Shown: positions 1 through 9,460 of the stretch, in pieces | How positions within the stretch are numbered: the stretch's first letter is position 1 | Layout: every line of letters begins with the position of its first letter | Assembly (NCBI GenBank): GCA_900079685.1 | Contig: LT599018.1 | Coordinates: 1,055,272 to 1,119,271 of the forward strand | Length of the DNA: 64,000 nt | Reading direction: 5' to 3' | Source: an uncultured delta proteobacterium | GTDB taxonomy: Bacteria; Desulfobacterota; Desulfovibrionia; Desulfovibrionales; Desulfovibrionaceae | Position numbers and translations under genes: made by a program | Notes under the pieces: model-generated | Seen by the model: the letters and a program-made list of their open reading frames with translations, nothing else | What the model was told of the DNA's origin: nothing | Databases searched by the model: none

Positions 1-1
1 C

Positions 2-478
2 GACCGGCGCTGGGAAATCACGGCCGACGCCGCGGCGGAAATCGGTGTGGTGCTGACGGCCCTGGTCCTGGCCACGGGGTCCATCTGGGCCAAGGCGGCC
101 TGGTGGCGATGGTGGATATGGGATCACCGCCTGACGACCGCGCTGATTATGTGGTTCGTCTACGCGGCGTATCTTGTCCTGCGTGACCTCGATATGCCGC
201 ATGACAGGCGGGCGGCGGCCAAGGCCGTGCTCGGCGTCATCGCCTTTCTCGATGTCCCGATCGTGTTTTTCGCGACGCGGCTGTGGGAATCGCACCACCC
301 CGTGGGCACCATGACGGCGAGAGACGGCCTGGAGCCGGAAATGCGGCTGACCGTGTTCGCCTGCCTCGCGGCGTTCGGCCTGTTCTGGTTTGGCCTGCTG
401 CACCTGCGCCGCACAATTTTCCGGATGGAAGACGCATTGCGCGCCGCCCGCGAGGGCGCCGCGCGGGAGGAACAATGA
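2..478 (+). CDS. ccmC: Haem exporter CcmC, 3' fragment
   Basis: Inner-membrane haem-handling subunit of system I cytochrome c maturation, which presents haem to the chaperone CcmE. The reading frame is open from the window edge, so the N-terminus lies outside. The Trp-rich periplasmic WWD segment that contacts haem is visible (WWRWWIWDHRLT), followed by further hydrophobic helices and a charged C-terminal tail. An internal GTG at 47 is not the real start because homology continues upstream of it. The stop overlaps the next start by 4 bases (ATGA), so translation is probably coupled to ccmD. The family assignment is firm; only the 5' boundary is unknown. Confidence 0.87.
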   Translation, partial: DRRWEITADAAAEIGVVLTALVLATGSIWAKAAWWRWWIWDHRLTTALIMWFVYAAYLVLRDLDMPHDRRAAAKAVLGVIAFLDVPIVFFATRLWESHHPVGTMTARDGLEPEMRLTVFACLAAFGLFWFGLLHLRRTIFRMEDALRAAREGAAREEQ

Positions 479-633
479 ACGATACGTCATGGCTCATGTA
501 CGCCGGCATGGTCGTCTGGCTGGTGCTCGGCGGCTATCTCTTCCTGCTGGGAAGAAAGACCGCCGCCCTGGAAACCCGGCTCCGCCGCCTGGAATATACC
601 GCGAACAAAACCGCGCGGGACGAGGGGATGTAA
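475..633 (+). CDS. ccmD: Small haem-exporter accessory protein CcmD
   Basis: A 52-residue protein with one N-terminal membrane helix (about residues 8-27) and a basic, coiled cytoplasmic tail (RKTAALETRLRRLE). This is the standard architecture of CcmD, which helps release holo-CcmE from the CcmABC complex. Its start overlaps the ccmC stop, and the next gene begins 3 bases after its stop, so all three form one operon. CcmD proteins are poorly conserved in sequence, so the call rests on size, topology and position. Confidence 0.78.
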   Translation: MNDTSWLMYAGMVVWLVLGGYLFLLGRKTAALETRLRRLEYTANKTARDEGM

Positions 634-636
634 GGC

Positions 637-1242
637 ATGCGTTTTCGCGCCCACGCCGGGATCTTTTTGTTCTGCTGTCTTGCCCTGCTGCTGGCGGCGG
701 GACTCTACCAGCGCGTCGCCAACCCCTCGCTGGAGTATCACCTGGAGCACGCCGCCGCCCCGGCGGAAAGAGGCATGCCGCCCTCCGCCGCCGCGCCCGG
801 AGAGGATAAAACCATCCCCCTGACGCCGGAGTTCGCGGAAAAACTCGGGCAGGCCATGAAAGACCTGCGCGAGCAGCCGGGCAACCCCGAAATCCACATG
901 TATATCGCGGATATCTTTGTCCGCCACAACGATTGGCACAGCGCCGCGAAATTCATGGAGCGGGCCGTTGCCGCCGCGCCGGAAAACCCCAAAGCCTGGT
1001 ACGCCTACGGGATGGTGCTCTCCGGCCATAAGGAATACGACAAAGCGGCCCAGGCCTTTGAAAAGGTTCTTACCCTGGATGCGGCCAATACCGACGCCAT
1101 GGCCAACCTCATCACCCTGTACCGCCGGGACCTGAACCAGCCCATGAAGGCCGTGGGCCTCGCGGAAAAAATCCTGGCCGCGCCGGATGCCGGAGAAGCG
1201 GCAAAAAAAATAGCCGGGGAAGCGCTGCAAAAACCGCGGTGA
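637..1242 (+). CDS. Membrane-anchored TPR protein, CcmI/NrfG-like
   Basis: 201 residues: an N-terminal membrane anchor (about 9-26), a low-complexity Ala/Pro linker (about 38-58), then about three tetratricopeptide repeats (about 84-117, 118-151, 152-185) carrying typical W/G/Y/A repeat residues such as WYAYGMVL. TPR proteins at the end of ccm operons (CcmI/CycH, NrfG) bind apocytochrome C-termini for haem ligation, and that role is inferred here from position directly after ccmD. A strong terminator follows. The family of the repeat is clear; the exact orthology is not. Confidence 0.75.
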   Translation: MRFRAHAGIFLFCCLALLLAAGLYQRVANPSLEYHLEHAAAPAERGMPPSAAAPGEDKTIPLTPEFAEKLGQAMKDLREQPGNPEIHMYIADIFVRHNDWHSAAKFMERAVAAAPENPKAWYAYGMVLSGHKEYDKAAQAFEKVLTLDAANTDAMANLITLYRRDLNQPMKAVGLAEKILAAPDAGEAAKKIAGEALQKPR

Positions 1243-1275
1243 CCCTCCCCGGCCGCCCTGCCGCAACAAGAAAAC

Positions 1276-1306
1276 GGTTGCCGCAACCAGCGGCAACCTG
1301 TTTTTT
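1276..1306 (+). terminator. Intrinsic terminator of the ccm operon
   Basis: Perfect 9-bp stem (GGTTGCCGC with GCGGCAACC), 5-base loop, then a run of six T. It lies 34 bases after the TPR gene stop. Confidence 0.9.
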
Positions 1307-1368
1307 ATGTTGCCTTTTTTATCACCAAGGGCATAGTGGCCGGATACAAAACTGTTAAGGAGTTCACA

Positions 1369-1632
1369 ATGGTAAAGAAAATTCTAGCTCTCACCGTTCT
1401 CATGTTGCTCGGAACAGCCGGTTACGCGAGCGCCGCGTGCACGGTCGAGGAAGCCCAGGCCAAAGCCATGGCGTTCCAGCAGGCGGCCATGGCCGCCGCG
1501 CAGAAAGACGCCCAGAAGTATCAGGAAGCCATGACCGCCATGCAGAAGGACCTGCCGGAACTGCAGAAGGCGAACAACATGGACGCCATGTGCAAATTCT
1601 ACGACGACTGGACCGAAAAGTTGCAGAAGTAG
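1369..1632 (+). CDS. Small secreted Ala/Met/Gln-rich protein
   Basis: 87 residues. An N-terminal signal peptide (about 1-23, ending in ASA) precedes a short, highly helical mature chain rich in Ala, Gln, Met and Lys with two cysteines (C24 and C75) that could form a periplasmic disulfide. The ATG at 1369 is preceded by AAGGAG at 6 bases; an in-frame GTG at 1336 has no such site and would bury the signal peptide. The gene is monocistronic between two terminators. No family is recognised with certainty. Periplasmic location is inferred from the signal peptide. Confidence 0.75.
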   Translation: MVKKILALTVLMLLGTAGYASAACTVEEAQAKAMAFQQAAMAAAQKDAQKYQEAMTAMQKDLPELQKANNMDAMCKFYDDWTEKLQK

Positions 1633-1659
1633 CGCCGTAACGCGCGTTGGATACACAAA

Positions 1660-1686
1660 CGGCGGGCAGCAATGCCCGCCGTTTTT
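1660..1686 (+). terminator. Intrinsic terminator
   Basis: 9-bp stem CGGCGGGCA/TGCCCGCCG with a GCAA loop and a T5 tract. It sits between the small secreted-protein gene and the convergent trmH gene and may also slow reverse-strand transcription. Confidence 0.88.
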
Positions 1687-1707
1687 CTATTTCCCGCACC
1701 GCCGCCG

Positions 1708-2298
1708 TCATTTTTTCAGCCAGGCCTGGACCATTTCCTCCAGTTCGTCCGGCGGGCACGTCGGCGCATCGTACTTCCCGGCCAGAGCCCGTTGCCGCGA
1801 GGCCTCGCTCAAGATCAGGGCCGCGGCGACGGAAACGTTGAAGCTCTGGATCATCCCGTACATCGGAATATACAGCTCCCCGTCCACCAGGGGGAGCAGT
1901 TCCGCGTCCACCCCGGAGTGCTCGTTCCCCATAATCACGGCTACCGGCCCGGTCAGGTCATACTCGGCCACGGGTTTCGCCGCGGGCGAGCAACTGGTCG
2001 CGTATACCTTCATGCCTTTGGCCCTGAGGGCCGCCATCAGATCCCCGGGCGCGGAATGCCGCACGCTCGCGACCCATTTGCGGGCGGATGCCGAACTTTT
2101 TTCCCCAAGATGCGGGAAGGCCGTGCGGGTATAATACTGGTGGACCACGGGCACGCCAAAGGCGTCACAGCTGCGGTAAATGGCGGAAACGTTATGGGGG
2201 TCATGGATATTGGCCATCACGAGAGCCAGGTCGTGCTGCCGGCATGCGAGAACCCGCCTGATCTTGGCTTTGCGTTCCGGGGTGCGTGGGTATGTCAT
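1708..2298 (-). CDS. trmH: tRNA (guanosine-18-2'-O)-methyltransferase
   Basis: SpoU/TrmH-class knotted (SPOUT) methyltransferase that 2'-O-methylates G18 in the tRNA D-loop. All three family motifs are present: motif 1 with Asn30 and Arg42 (NIHDPHNVSAIYR), motif 2 around 120-130 (VIMGNEHSGVD) and motif 3 around 143-162 (YIPMYGMIQSFNVSVAAAL). The 196-residue length is typical of the TrmH subgroup. The start at 2298 (MTYPRTPERK) is chosen over an upstream ATG at 2337 whose extra residues are not family-like. Its ribosome site is weak. The gene is convergent with the preceding one. Confidence 0.9.
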   Translation of the reverse strand: MTYPRTPERKAKIRRVLACRQHDLALVMANIHDPHNVSAIYRSCDAFGVPVVHQYYTRTAFPHLGEKSSASARKWVASVRHSAPGDLMAALRAKGMKVYATSCSPAAKPVAEYDLTGPVAVIMGNEHSGVDAELLPLVDGELYIPMYGMIQSFNVSVAAALILSEASRQRALAGKYDAPTCPPDELEEMVQAWLKK

Positions 2299-2414
2299 AA
2301 AAAATCCGTTTGAAAAAGTGAAAAAAAGCGCTAGCACAGGGCCTCATCCGGGAAAAAACGCCGCCAGTGCTGTCTTTGCTTGATATCTGCCGGAAATGTG
2401 TATACAGAACATAA

Positions 2415-2475
2415 CGTTTTTAGGCAAATTTTTCACAATATCGTTTTCCGGCAAACAAAGATACCGTTTTCCGGC
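2415..2475. repeat. Three direct repeats upstream of the antiporter gene
   Basis: CGTTTTCCGGC occurs at 2442-2452 and 2465-2475, with a degenerate copy CGTTTTTAGGC at 2415-2425. Each is followed by an A/T-rich stretch and they are spaced about two helical turns apart. They lie 60-120 bases upstream of the NhaD-type gene and look like tandem regulator sites. The binding protein is unknown. Confidence 0.45.
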
Positions 2476-2534
2476 TAACACCCCAATCGCCGGGCGACGC
2501 CGCACGGCGACCACACACTTAAGGAGGCAGCTGC

Positions 2535-3965
2535 ATGGCCCTTACACGTTCGAAGGTTGTTACCCTACTCGGTAGCGCAGCGCTGGCGGTTCTGTTTGTT
2601 CTGGCTCCCGGCCACGCCATGGCGGCGGGTATGGACGGCGCCCAACTTTCCCTGCCCTGGGTCATCCCCTTTGTCTGCATGCTGCTGTCCATCGCCATCT
2701 GCCCCCTGACCGTACCCCATTTCTGGGAGCACAACTTCGGCAAAATCGCCGCGGGCTGGGGCCTGGCGTTCCTTATCCCCTGCGCCGTTGCCTTCGGATT
2801 TTCGACCGCTCTCGAGCAATTCCTCCACGCCATCGTCGCGGAATACATCCCCTTCATCATTCTGCTGCTCTCGCTGTTCACCGTGGCGGGCGGCATCCGG
2901 CTGAAGGGCACCCTGGTCGGCACCCCGGCCGTGAACACCCTGCTGCTCTTCATCGGCGCGGTTTTGGCGAGCTGGATGGGAACCACGGGCGCGGCCATGC
3001 TGCTCATCCGCCCGATGCTGCGCGCCAACGCCCACCGCAAATACAAAGTCCATTCCGTGGTGTTTTTCATCTTCCTGGTGGCGAACATCGGCGGCTGCCT
3101 GACCCCGCTGGGCGATCCCCCGCTGTTCCTGGGCTTTTTGAAGGGCGTTCCCTTCTTCTGGACCCTGACCCACCTCTGGGTCGAATGGCTGTTCGCCGGC
3201 GCCATTCTCCTCGCCCTGTATTTTGTTCTTGATACCGTTCTCTACGGCAAGGAAGGCAAGCCCGTTCCCCAGACCCAGAGCAACGAAAAGCTCGGCCTGG
3301 ACGGCTCCGTCAACTTCATCCTGCTGGCCTGCATCGTGGCCGCCGTGCTCGTGAGCGGCGTGTGGAACCCCGGCGCGGAATTCCACATTTACGGCCATGT
3401 GACCTACGCTCTCCAGGGCCTGTGCCGCGACATATTCCTGCTGCTCGTCGCCTTTGTTTCCTGGAAGATCACCAGCCAGGAATGCCGCAAGCTCAACGGC
3501 TTCTCCTGGTTCCCCATCATGGAAGTCGCCAAGATCTTCTTCGGCATCTTCGTCAGCATGATCCCGGCCATCTCCATTTTGCAGGCCGGCACCAAGGGCG
3601 CGCTCGCGGGCGTCATCAATATGGTCTCCAACCCTGACGGCACGCCGATCAACTCCATGTACTTCTGGCTGACGGGCGGGCTCTCGAGCTTCCTGGACAA
3701 CGCCCCCACCTACGTGGTGTTCTTTAACGCCGCCGGCGGGGACCCGGGCGTTCTGACCACCTCCATGGCTTCCACGCTCGCGGCCGTATCCCTCGGCGCG
3801 GTGTTCATGGGCGCGAACACGTATATCGGGAACGCCCCGAACTTCATGGTCCGTTCCATCGCCGAAGACCAGGGCGTGGCCATGCCCAGCTTCTTCGGCT
3901 ACATGATGTGGTCCGTGGGCATCCTGGTCCCGCTGTTTATCGTGACCACCCTGATATTCATGTAA
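2535..3965 (+). CDS. NhaD-type sodium:proton antiporter
   Basis: 476 residues, with an N-terminal hydrophobic segment and then about 11-12 membrane helices. It belongs to the ion-transporter superfamily that holds the NhaD antiporters. Characteristic elements are the paired hairpin-like segments ASWMGTTGAAMLLIRP and NIGGCLTPLGDPPLFLGFL, and a C-terminal counterpart with SSFLDNAPTYVVFF and GANTYIGNAPNFM. NhaD proteins exchange cytoplasmic Na+ or Li+ for external protons; substrate choice here is inferred from family. AAGGAG lies upstream of the ATG. It is a single gene with its own strong terminator and a repeat-containing upstream region. Confidence 0.85.
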   Translation: MALTRSKVVTLLGSAALAVLFVLAPGHAMAAGMDGAQLSLPWVIPFVCMLLSIAICPLTVPHFWEHNFGKIAAGWGLAFLIPCAVAFGFSTALEQFLHAIVAEYIPFIILLLSLFTVAGGIRLKGTLVGTPAVNTLLLFIGAVLASWMGTTGAAMLLIRPMLRANAHRKYKVHSVVFFIFLVANIGGCLTPLGDPPLFLGFLKGVPFFWTLTHLWVEWLFAGAILLALYFVLDTVLYGKEGKPVPQTQSNEKLGLDGSVNFILLACIVAAVLVSGVWNPGAEFHIYGHVTYALQGLCRDIFLLLVAFVSWKITSQECRKLNGFSWFPIMEVAKIFFGIFVSMIPAISILQAGTKGALAGVINMVSNPDGTPINSMYFWLTGGLSSFLDNAPTYVVFFNAAGGDPGVLTTSMASTLAAVSLGAVFMGANTYIGNAPNFMVRSIAEDQGVAMPSFFGYMMWSVGILVPLFIVTTLIFM

Positions 3966-3981
3966 CGACCGGATGTGTTGC

Positions 3982-4025
3982 AAAAAAAGCCGCCCTCCCG
4001 CAAGCGCGGGAGGGCGGCTTTTTAT
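3982..4025 (+). terminator. Strong intrinsic terminator
   Basis: 13-bp perfect stem (GCCGCCCTCCCGC and its complement), 4-base loop, flanked by A7 on the left and T5 on the right. It lies 16 bases after the antiporter stop and could work in both directions. Confidence 0.93.
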
Positions 4026-4099
4026 AACTTTGCAAAAAAATTGCGGGACTCGCTTGCCTTTTTGCCATTTCGTTATATGTTGGACACAAGGAGCTTCGT

Positions 4100-4207
4100 A
4101 TGGAAACCATCATCAGCATTTGCATCGCGGCGACAGCGGCTACAGTGCTCGGCATCATCACCCTGCGCGCACGGCGGCAGGCCGCCCCGGCCCGCGCCCG
4201 CAAGTAG
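4100..4207 (+). CDS. 35-residue single-span membrane peptide
   Basis: ATG at 4100 is preceded by AAGGAG at exactly 6 bases, the best ribosome site in this neighbourhood. The product has one hydrophobic helix (about 4-22, rich in Ile, Ala, Thr) and a basic C-terminal tail (RARRQAAPARARK), so a single-pass inner-membrane protein with a cytoplasmic positive tail is expected. It ends 7 bases before the convergent gluQ stop and stands alone after the antiporter terminator. No family is recognised. Its reality rests on the ribosome site and topology only. Confidence 0.55.
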   Translation: METIISICIAATAATVLGIITLRARRQAAPARARK

Positions 4208-4213
4208 GTCCGT

Positions 4214-5245
4214 CTATATGCCTTTTGCCTGCGCCGCCAGAAAAAACGCCACGGGATCCGGCGGAAGCCTGAGCCTGCGGGCGTGAAGCGCGGCGAACGA
4301 AAAGCCATCAATCCCCTCATCCGCGCGCATGGGCGCAAACGCGGGGCGTAGCCCCGATTCCGCGGCAAGCCAGCCCAGGATGGTTTGCGGCCGAACGCCC
4401 GCGTCACGTAGCGCGCCGAGCGTCAACGAAGCGTGGCGCTTGGCCAGCCGCTCTCCGGAATCATCCGTCACCAGCGGCACGTGCGCGTAACGCGGCGGCC
4501 GCGCCCCGAAAAGCGAATACAGGTACAGCTGGCGGGGCGTGCTGACCATGATGTCCTCCCCCCGGACAACTCTGGTAACGCCCATGGTAATATCGTCCAC
4601 CACCACGGCCAACTGGTAGGCAAAAACCCCGTCGGACCGGCGCAGGGCGAAATCCCCGCCGCACGCCGCGAGCGTCATCGCCCGTTCCCCCACGACCATA
4701 TCGTCGAACGCCCAGGAAGCCTCTTCCGGGCACAAAAGCCGCATGGAACAGCGGCGCCCGGCGGCCTCGTGCCGCTTTCTCGCCTCTTCCGTCAGATCCC
4801 GGCAGGTGCCGGGGTACGGCGCGCCCACATCGTCGACATGCGGCGCTCCCGCAATGTCGCGCAATTCCTTCCGTGTGCAGTAGCAAGGGTAGACACGCCC
4901 CCTTTCATGCAAGAACCGCAACGCGTCACGATACAGCGCCGTTCTTTCGCTCTGCCGGAAAGTACCGGGAAATTCCCAGTCCCGTTTGCCTCCGGGACCA
5001 TAATCCCAATCCAGGCCAAGCCAGGAAAGATCGCGCATGAGCGCTTCGGCAAACTCGGGCCTGGAGCGGGCAGGGTCGATATCTTCAAGGCGCAGAACGC
5101 ATTCACCGCCCAGGGAACGGGCGTCGAGCCAGGCGAGCCAGAACGCCCAGGCGTTGCCCAGGTGTAAAAAACCCGTGGGGCTTGGCGCAAGGCGGCCGCG
5201 TATGCCGGTTTCCGCCGCCGGAATATCATTGGCAAAGAAAATCAC
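4214..5245 (-). CDS. gluQ: Glutamyl-Q tRNA(Asp) synthetase
   Basis: Truncated paralogue of glutamyl-tRNA synthetase that attaches glutamate to queuosine-34 of tRNA(Asp). It has the class I HIGH-type motif (APSPTGFLHLGN), the LEDID segment, a zinc site in the CYC...Y...C insertion (CYCTRKEL then GTC) and a KMSKS-like GERLAKRHA loop, but no anticodon-binding domain. The GTG at 5245 with AGGGGA just upstream gives about 343 residues, near the usual 300. An upstream GTG at 5344 would add 33 residues of no recognised function and has a weak ribosome site. It is divergent from the histidine kinase. Confidence 0.87.
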   Translation of the reverse strand: MIFFANDIPAAETGIRGRLAPSPTGFLHLGNAWAFWLAWLDARSLGGECVLRLEDIDPARSRPEFAEALMRDLSWLGLDWDYGPGGKRDWEFPGTFRQSERTALYRDALRFLHERGRVYPCYCTRKELRDIAGAPHVDDVGAPYPGTCRDLTEEARKRHEAAGRRCSMRLLCPEEASWAFDDMVVGERAMTLAACGGDFALRRSDGVFAYQLAVVVDDITMGVTRVVRGEDIMVSTPRQLYLYSLFGARPPRYAHVPLVTDDSGERLAKRHASLTLGALRDAGVRPQTILGWLAAESGLRPAFAPMRADEGIDGFSFAALHARRLRLPPDPVAFFLAAQAKGI

Positions 5246-5469
5246 AGTGGGTTCCCCTGAAGCATCGTATAGCAGAGTGAGATATGCCCGCGGCTCTCCC
5301 GCTGCATTGCACGCAGTATATACATTCGCGCCGTGCCGGTCCACGGGCAGGGCGTCCGCGGGTATATTAAATTTTTTCCGTTTTGGGATGGCTTATATAG
5401 TAAAACACGATATAGTACGGTACAGAATACGAATGAGCGGAATGCGTTGCGACATAACATCACCATGAC

Positions 5470-8400
5470 ATGAAAAATATCAACAACGGAAAATGGGCGG
5501 ACGTGCTGCCGCAAATTTTGCAGATCGCTGGCATCGGCATCTGGGAGTTATTCTCTTCGCCCGGCGGCGCCCGCATGCATTTTTCTTCTTTTATCTACGA
5601 GCTGTTCGGGTATGAAGAAGGCGAACTGCGGGGCGATTGGGAACTGTTCATCGGAAAAGCCGTCCATCCCGACTACCGGGAAGGGCTGCGCCAGGGTATC
5701 CGCAACGCCATTGCCGAGCCGGACGAAATTTTCCACTACGAATTCCAGATCTGGAACAAATACGCCAATGACTGGCACTGGGTCTACGCGTTCGGGAAAG
5801 CCCTGCCCTCCGGCGCCCCGGCGGAGGTTCCCGGGGCTTTCCACATTCTCGGCGGCGTGCAGGACATCCACGAGCGCAGGGTTGCGCAGAAGCAGCTTGA
5901 GCGCAGCCAGCAGGAAGCCCTGCAAACGGTCGAGTTGCAAAAAGTCGTGCTTGAGCAGCAGGTCCAGGAACAGACAACCCTCCTCCACGATATCCAGGGC
6001 CGTGTCGACTCCATCCTCGGCGCGACCTCTCCCATGGGCCTTGCCGCCCCGTCACACGCCGACCTGTATGACCATGTGGACATGCAGTTCGCCGAAAGCC
6101 TGCACAAGGCCTTTGACGTCATCACGGACAAAATGGCCTGGTACAAGGCGGTCATCGACAGCATCCCCTTCCCCATCGCCGTGACGGACCTTGACTGCCG
6201 CTGGATGTATCTGAACGCCCCCGGTCTTGCGGCCGTCGGCGCGGACGATTTGCAGGACGTGTACAACTTCCCCGCCCGGCCCTGGAGCAGCCTGGGCGAA
6301 TGCGCCAAGACCCAGGACGGCGACCAGACCCTTTTCTCATTGCACCACAAGGAATTGGACCGGTTTTTCCAGGGGCAGGGCTCGGGGCTGTTTAACAGCG
6401 CCGGGCAGCGCATCGGCCATATTGAAACCATGCAGGACGTCACCGAAGTCTACGAGGCCGACGAGCGCACCCGGCTCATGCTCGACGCCATGCCGCTCAG
6501 CTGCTGTTTCTGGAACAAGGACGGCGACGTCATTGACTGCAACAGGGCCACGGTGACCCTTTTCGGCGTGGACGACAAGAACGAGTATATCAACAGCTTC
6601 TACGATCTCTCGCCGGAATACCAACCCTGCGGCGTAAAATCCCGGGACCTTGCGCGGCAGCACATTCAAAAAGCTTATACTGAAGGGTACTTACGGTTCG
6701 AATGGCTGCACCTGAACCGTTCCGGCGAGCAGATCCCCGTGGAGGTGACGCTCGTCCGCATCGACTGGCGGGACGATTTCGTCGTTATCGGCTATGTGAA
6801 CGATTTGCGGGAATTGAAGAGCGCCCGGCTTGAACTGGATAAAGAACGGTTGCTCCTCAGGCAGGTCCTCGACAGCAGCCCCGTGTGCATGATGATTCTC
6901 GTAAAGGGCAAGGCCCGGTTCGTCACGCCGTACACGCAAGCCTTCCTGGGCATCGCGGAGGGCGACTCCATCCGGGATTGGCACGCGGACCCGGCGGAAG
7001 GCGCGGCCCTCACGGAAGAGCTGATCCGCAACCGCGTCCTGAACTGGCGGCCGGTTTCCCTGAAATCCGCGTCCGGCGGCGTGCGCGATATGCTGGGCAA
7101 CGCCTTTTTCACCGACTATTACGGTGAGGAAGGGTTGATTATCTGGCTTGTGGATGTGACGGAAATGCGGGAAAAAGAACGCCAGCTCCTCCAGGCGCGG
7201 GACGCCGCGGAAGAAAGCACCCGCGCGAAAAGCGAATTCCTCGCCAACATGAGCCACGAAATCCGCACGCCCATGAACGCCATTCTCGGCATGACCCACC
7301 TGATCCAGCGGACCGAACTGACGGACAAGCAACGCGATTACATGAACAAGGCCGAGCAATCGAGCAAGGCTCTCCTGCGCATCATCAACGACATCCTGGA
7401 TTTTTCAAAAATCGAGGCCGGCAAGCTGGAAATGGAGAGCACGCCCTTTTCCGTGGAAAACGTCATGCGCGACGTCATCGCGGTCATCGGCGAACCGGCG
7501 CGGGAAAAAAAGTTGGAGCTATTGCTCTCCATCCCCGCCGATCTGCCGCTGAAAGCGTTAGGCGATCCGTTGCGCCTGCACCAGGTGCTGCTCAACCTGG
7601 CAGGCAACGCCGTCAAATTTACCGCCAAGGGGAGCGTCACGCTCGGCGTTTCCGTACAGCATTCGGCGGCAGGAACCGTCGTGCTCGGCTTCAGCGTGAC
7701 GGATACGGGCATCGGCATGACCCAGGACCAGATCGCGGGGCTTTTTTCTCCTTTTACCCAGGCCGATACCTCCACCACCCGCAAATTCGGCGGCACCGGC
7801 CTCGGGCTTGCCATCTCCAAACGGCTGGTGGAGCTCATGGGCGGCGCCATCTGGTGCGAAAGCCTGCCGGGTGCGGGGGCCACGTTCCGCTTCACGGCCC
7901 GCTTCGGCATGGTGGAACCGGCCCCCCTCTACAGCGCTTCCTTCTTTTCCAGTCTTGACGTGCTGCTCCTCGGCGATAACGTCGAGGCCATCTCGCTCCT
8001 CCGGCCCATGCTGCAGTCCATGGGGTGCAAAGTCAGCACGGCGTTCGGCCTCGACCGGGCGGTCTCCCTCCTGCATCGTCCCGCCGGTTTTGACATGCTG
8101 ATTATGGACTGGCGGGATGCCGCCGACCAGGCCTCCGAGGCCATGGCCTGCCTGCGGGAAAAAAACGGCAAAGAACTGCCGCTGACCCTGCTGGCCGTTC
8201 CGGAAACGGCGGCGGACACCTTGGCCGCCGTGGAAAACCTCGGTATCGCGCATATCCTGTCCAAGCCGATAACCCCGTCCAGCTTGTTCAACAGCATCAG
8301 CGACGTAATCCAGGGATCGAAAAAGCTCAACGGCGAAACCGCGCCGGCACGCCGGCCCATGGATTCGGAAGAGGCCCTCGAGGCGCTTAAGCCCCTCGCG

Positions 8401-8772
8401 GGGGCCAAAATTTTGCTGGTGGAAGACAATGCCATCAACCAGATGGTCGCCCAGGAATTGCTTGAAATCGCCGGCATGAAAACCGACATTGCCAATAACG
8501 GACGCGAAGCCTTGGCAATGGTGGAAAAAAACAGGTACGACCTGATCCTCATGGATATCCAGATGCCGGAAATGGACGGGTTTTCCGCCGCCCGGGAAAT
8601 CCGCTCCCGGGAAACGTTCGGCCATATCCCCATTATCGCCATGACCGCTCTGGCCATGGAAGGCGACCGGGAAAAAAGCCTGGATGCCGGGATGAACGAC
8701 CACGTGACCAAGCCGATCGACGCGCACGAACTCTATGCCACCCTTGCCCGCTGGCTTGCGGAAAAACCGTAA
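5470..8772 (+). CDS. Soluble PAS-rich hybrid sensor histidine kinase
   Basis: 1100 residues with no membrane segment, so cytoplasmic sensing is expected. Domain order: PAS (about 15-140), short coiled coil (about 140-180), three more PAS-like modules (about 215-330, 335-450, 465-570), HisKA with phospho-acceptor His596 in SHEIRTPMN, HATPase (about 690-820, DTGIGM and GTGLGLAI), a first receiver (about 835-950, Asp880) and a second receiver (about 975-1090, Asp1029 in [11 protein letters not shown], Lys in TKPID). The first receiver has lost part of its acidic pocket (LLLGDN instead of the usual LVEDN). No response-regulator gene is adjacent, so the output partner is unknown. The ATG has only a poor ribosome site. 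Confidence 0.93.
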   Translation: MKNINNGKWADVLPQILQIAGIGIWELFSSPGGARMHFSSFIYELFGYEEGELRGDWELFIGKAVHPDYREGLRQGIRNAIAEPDEIFHYEFQIWNKYANDWHWVYAFGKALPSGAPAEVPGAFHILGGVQDIHERRVAQKQLERSQQEALQTVELQKVVLEQQVQEQTTLLHDIQGRVDSILGATSPMGLAAPSHADLYDHVDMQFAESLHKAFDVITDKMAWYKAVIDSIPFPIAVTDLDCRWMYLNAPGLAAVGADDLQDVYNFPARPWSSLGECAKTQDGDQTLFSLHHKELDRFFQGQGSGLFNSAGQRIGHIETMQDVTEVYEADERTRLMLDAMPLSCCFWNKDGDVIDCNRATVTLFGVDDKNEYINSFYDLSPEYQPCGVKSRDLARQHIQKAYTEGYLRFEWLHLNRSGEQIPVEVTLVRIDWRDDFVVIGYVNDLRELKSARLELDKERLLLRQVLDSSPVCMMILVKGKARFVTPYTQAFLGIAEGDSIRDWHADPAEGAALTEELIRNRVLNWRPVSLKSASGGVRDMLGNAFFTDYYGEEGLIIWLVDVTEMREKERQLLQARDAAEESTRAKSEFLANMSHEIRTPMNAILGMTHLIQRTELTDKQRDYMNKAEQSSKALLRIINDILDFSKIEAGKLEMESTPFSVENVMRDVIAVIGEPAREKKLELLLSIPADLPLKALGDPLRLHQVLLNLAGNAVKFTAKGSVTLGVSVQHSAAGTVVLGFSVTDTGIGMTQDQIAGLFSPFTQADTSTTRKFGGTGLGLAISKRLVELMGGAIWCESLPGAGATFRFTARFGMVEPAPLYSASFFSSLDVLLLGDNVEAISLLRPMLQSMGCKVSTAFGLDRAVSLLHRPAGFDMLIMDWRDAADQASEAMACLREKNGKELPLTLLAVPETAADTLAAVENLGIAHILSKPITPSSLFNSISDVIQGSKKLNGETAPARRPMDSEEALEALKPLAGAKILLVEDNAINQMVAQELLEIAGMKTDIANNGREALAMVEKNRYDLILMDIQMPEMDGFSAAREIRSRETFGHIPIIAMTALAMEGDREKSLDAGMNDHVTKPIDAHELYATLARWLAEKP

Positions 8773-8820
8773 CGCGCCGCCGCGCGCACAATGAGCCGCT
8801 TCCCCAATTGAGGACCGCCC

Positions 8821-9327
8821 ATGAAACCCCTGCTCGTTTTTTCACACGGCAAGGACGCGCCCCCCTGGGGGCGTAAAATTTCGTACCTCGCCCCTGTTGC
8901 CGAAGAGGCGGGCTGGACCGTCGCCAGCATCGACTATACCGACCTGGAAGACCCGGACGAACGGGTGCGGCGCTTGTGCGGCACGGATCTCGGCCCGTAC
9001 TCCCGCCTTGTTCTGATGGGGTCCAGCATGGGCGGCTACGTTTCCACCCTGGCTTCCTCCGTTCTGCGGCCCGACGGCCTCTTTCTCATGGCTCCGGCGT
9101 TCTACCTGCCGGGATACGCCAACCAATCCCCGAAGGCCGACGCCCGGCACATCAGCATTTGCAGCGGCTGGAACGATACGGTAGTGCCCGTTGACTCCTC
9201 CATCCGTTTCGCCCGCGAGACAAAAGCCGGGCTGCACCTCTTTGACAGCGACCACGCGCTGTGGGACGTTTTGCCGGAAATCGGCCTGCTGCTCAGGTAT
9301 TTTCTGGAAAAATGCCTGCGGGACTGA
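8821..9327 (+). CDS. Small alpha/beta hydrolase
   Basis: 168 residues, a minimal alpha/beta-hydrolase fold without a lid. The nucleophile elbow GSSMGG gives Ser69; Asp119 in GWNDTVVP and His145 in DSDHALWD complete a plausible triad. It resembles small esterase-like proteins such as the YqiA/UPF0227 type, but the substrate cannot be read from sequence. It follows the histidine kinase by 48 bases on the same strand and may be cotranscribed. The ribosome site is GAGGA upstream of the ATG. Confidence 0.78.
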   Translation: MKPLLVFSHGKDAPPWGRKISYLAPVAEEAGWTVASIDYTDLEDPDERVRRLCGTDLGPYSRLVLMGSSMGGYVSTLASSVLRPDGLFLMAPAFYLPGYANQSPKADARHISICSGWNDTVVPVDSSIRFARETKAGLHLFDSDHALWDVLPEIGLLLRYFLEKCLRD

Positions 9328-9460
9328 CGCGCACCGCTCCGAAGCTCGTCCTGATTTCCCTGATAAATTACCTTCTTCCATGCCGGCCCGATGCGGTTTA
9401 TGGTAGCCCGCCGGCTTCGCTGCCCGGCGGATTTTTTGAACACGCTACCAAGGATACGTT

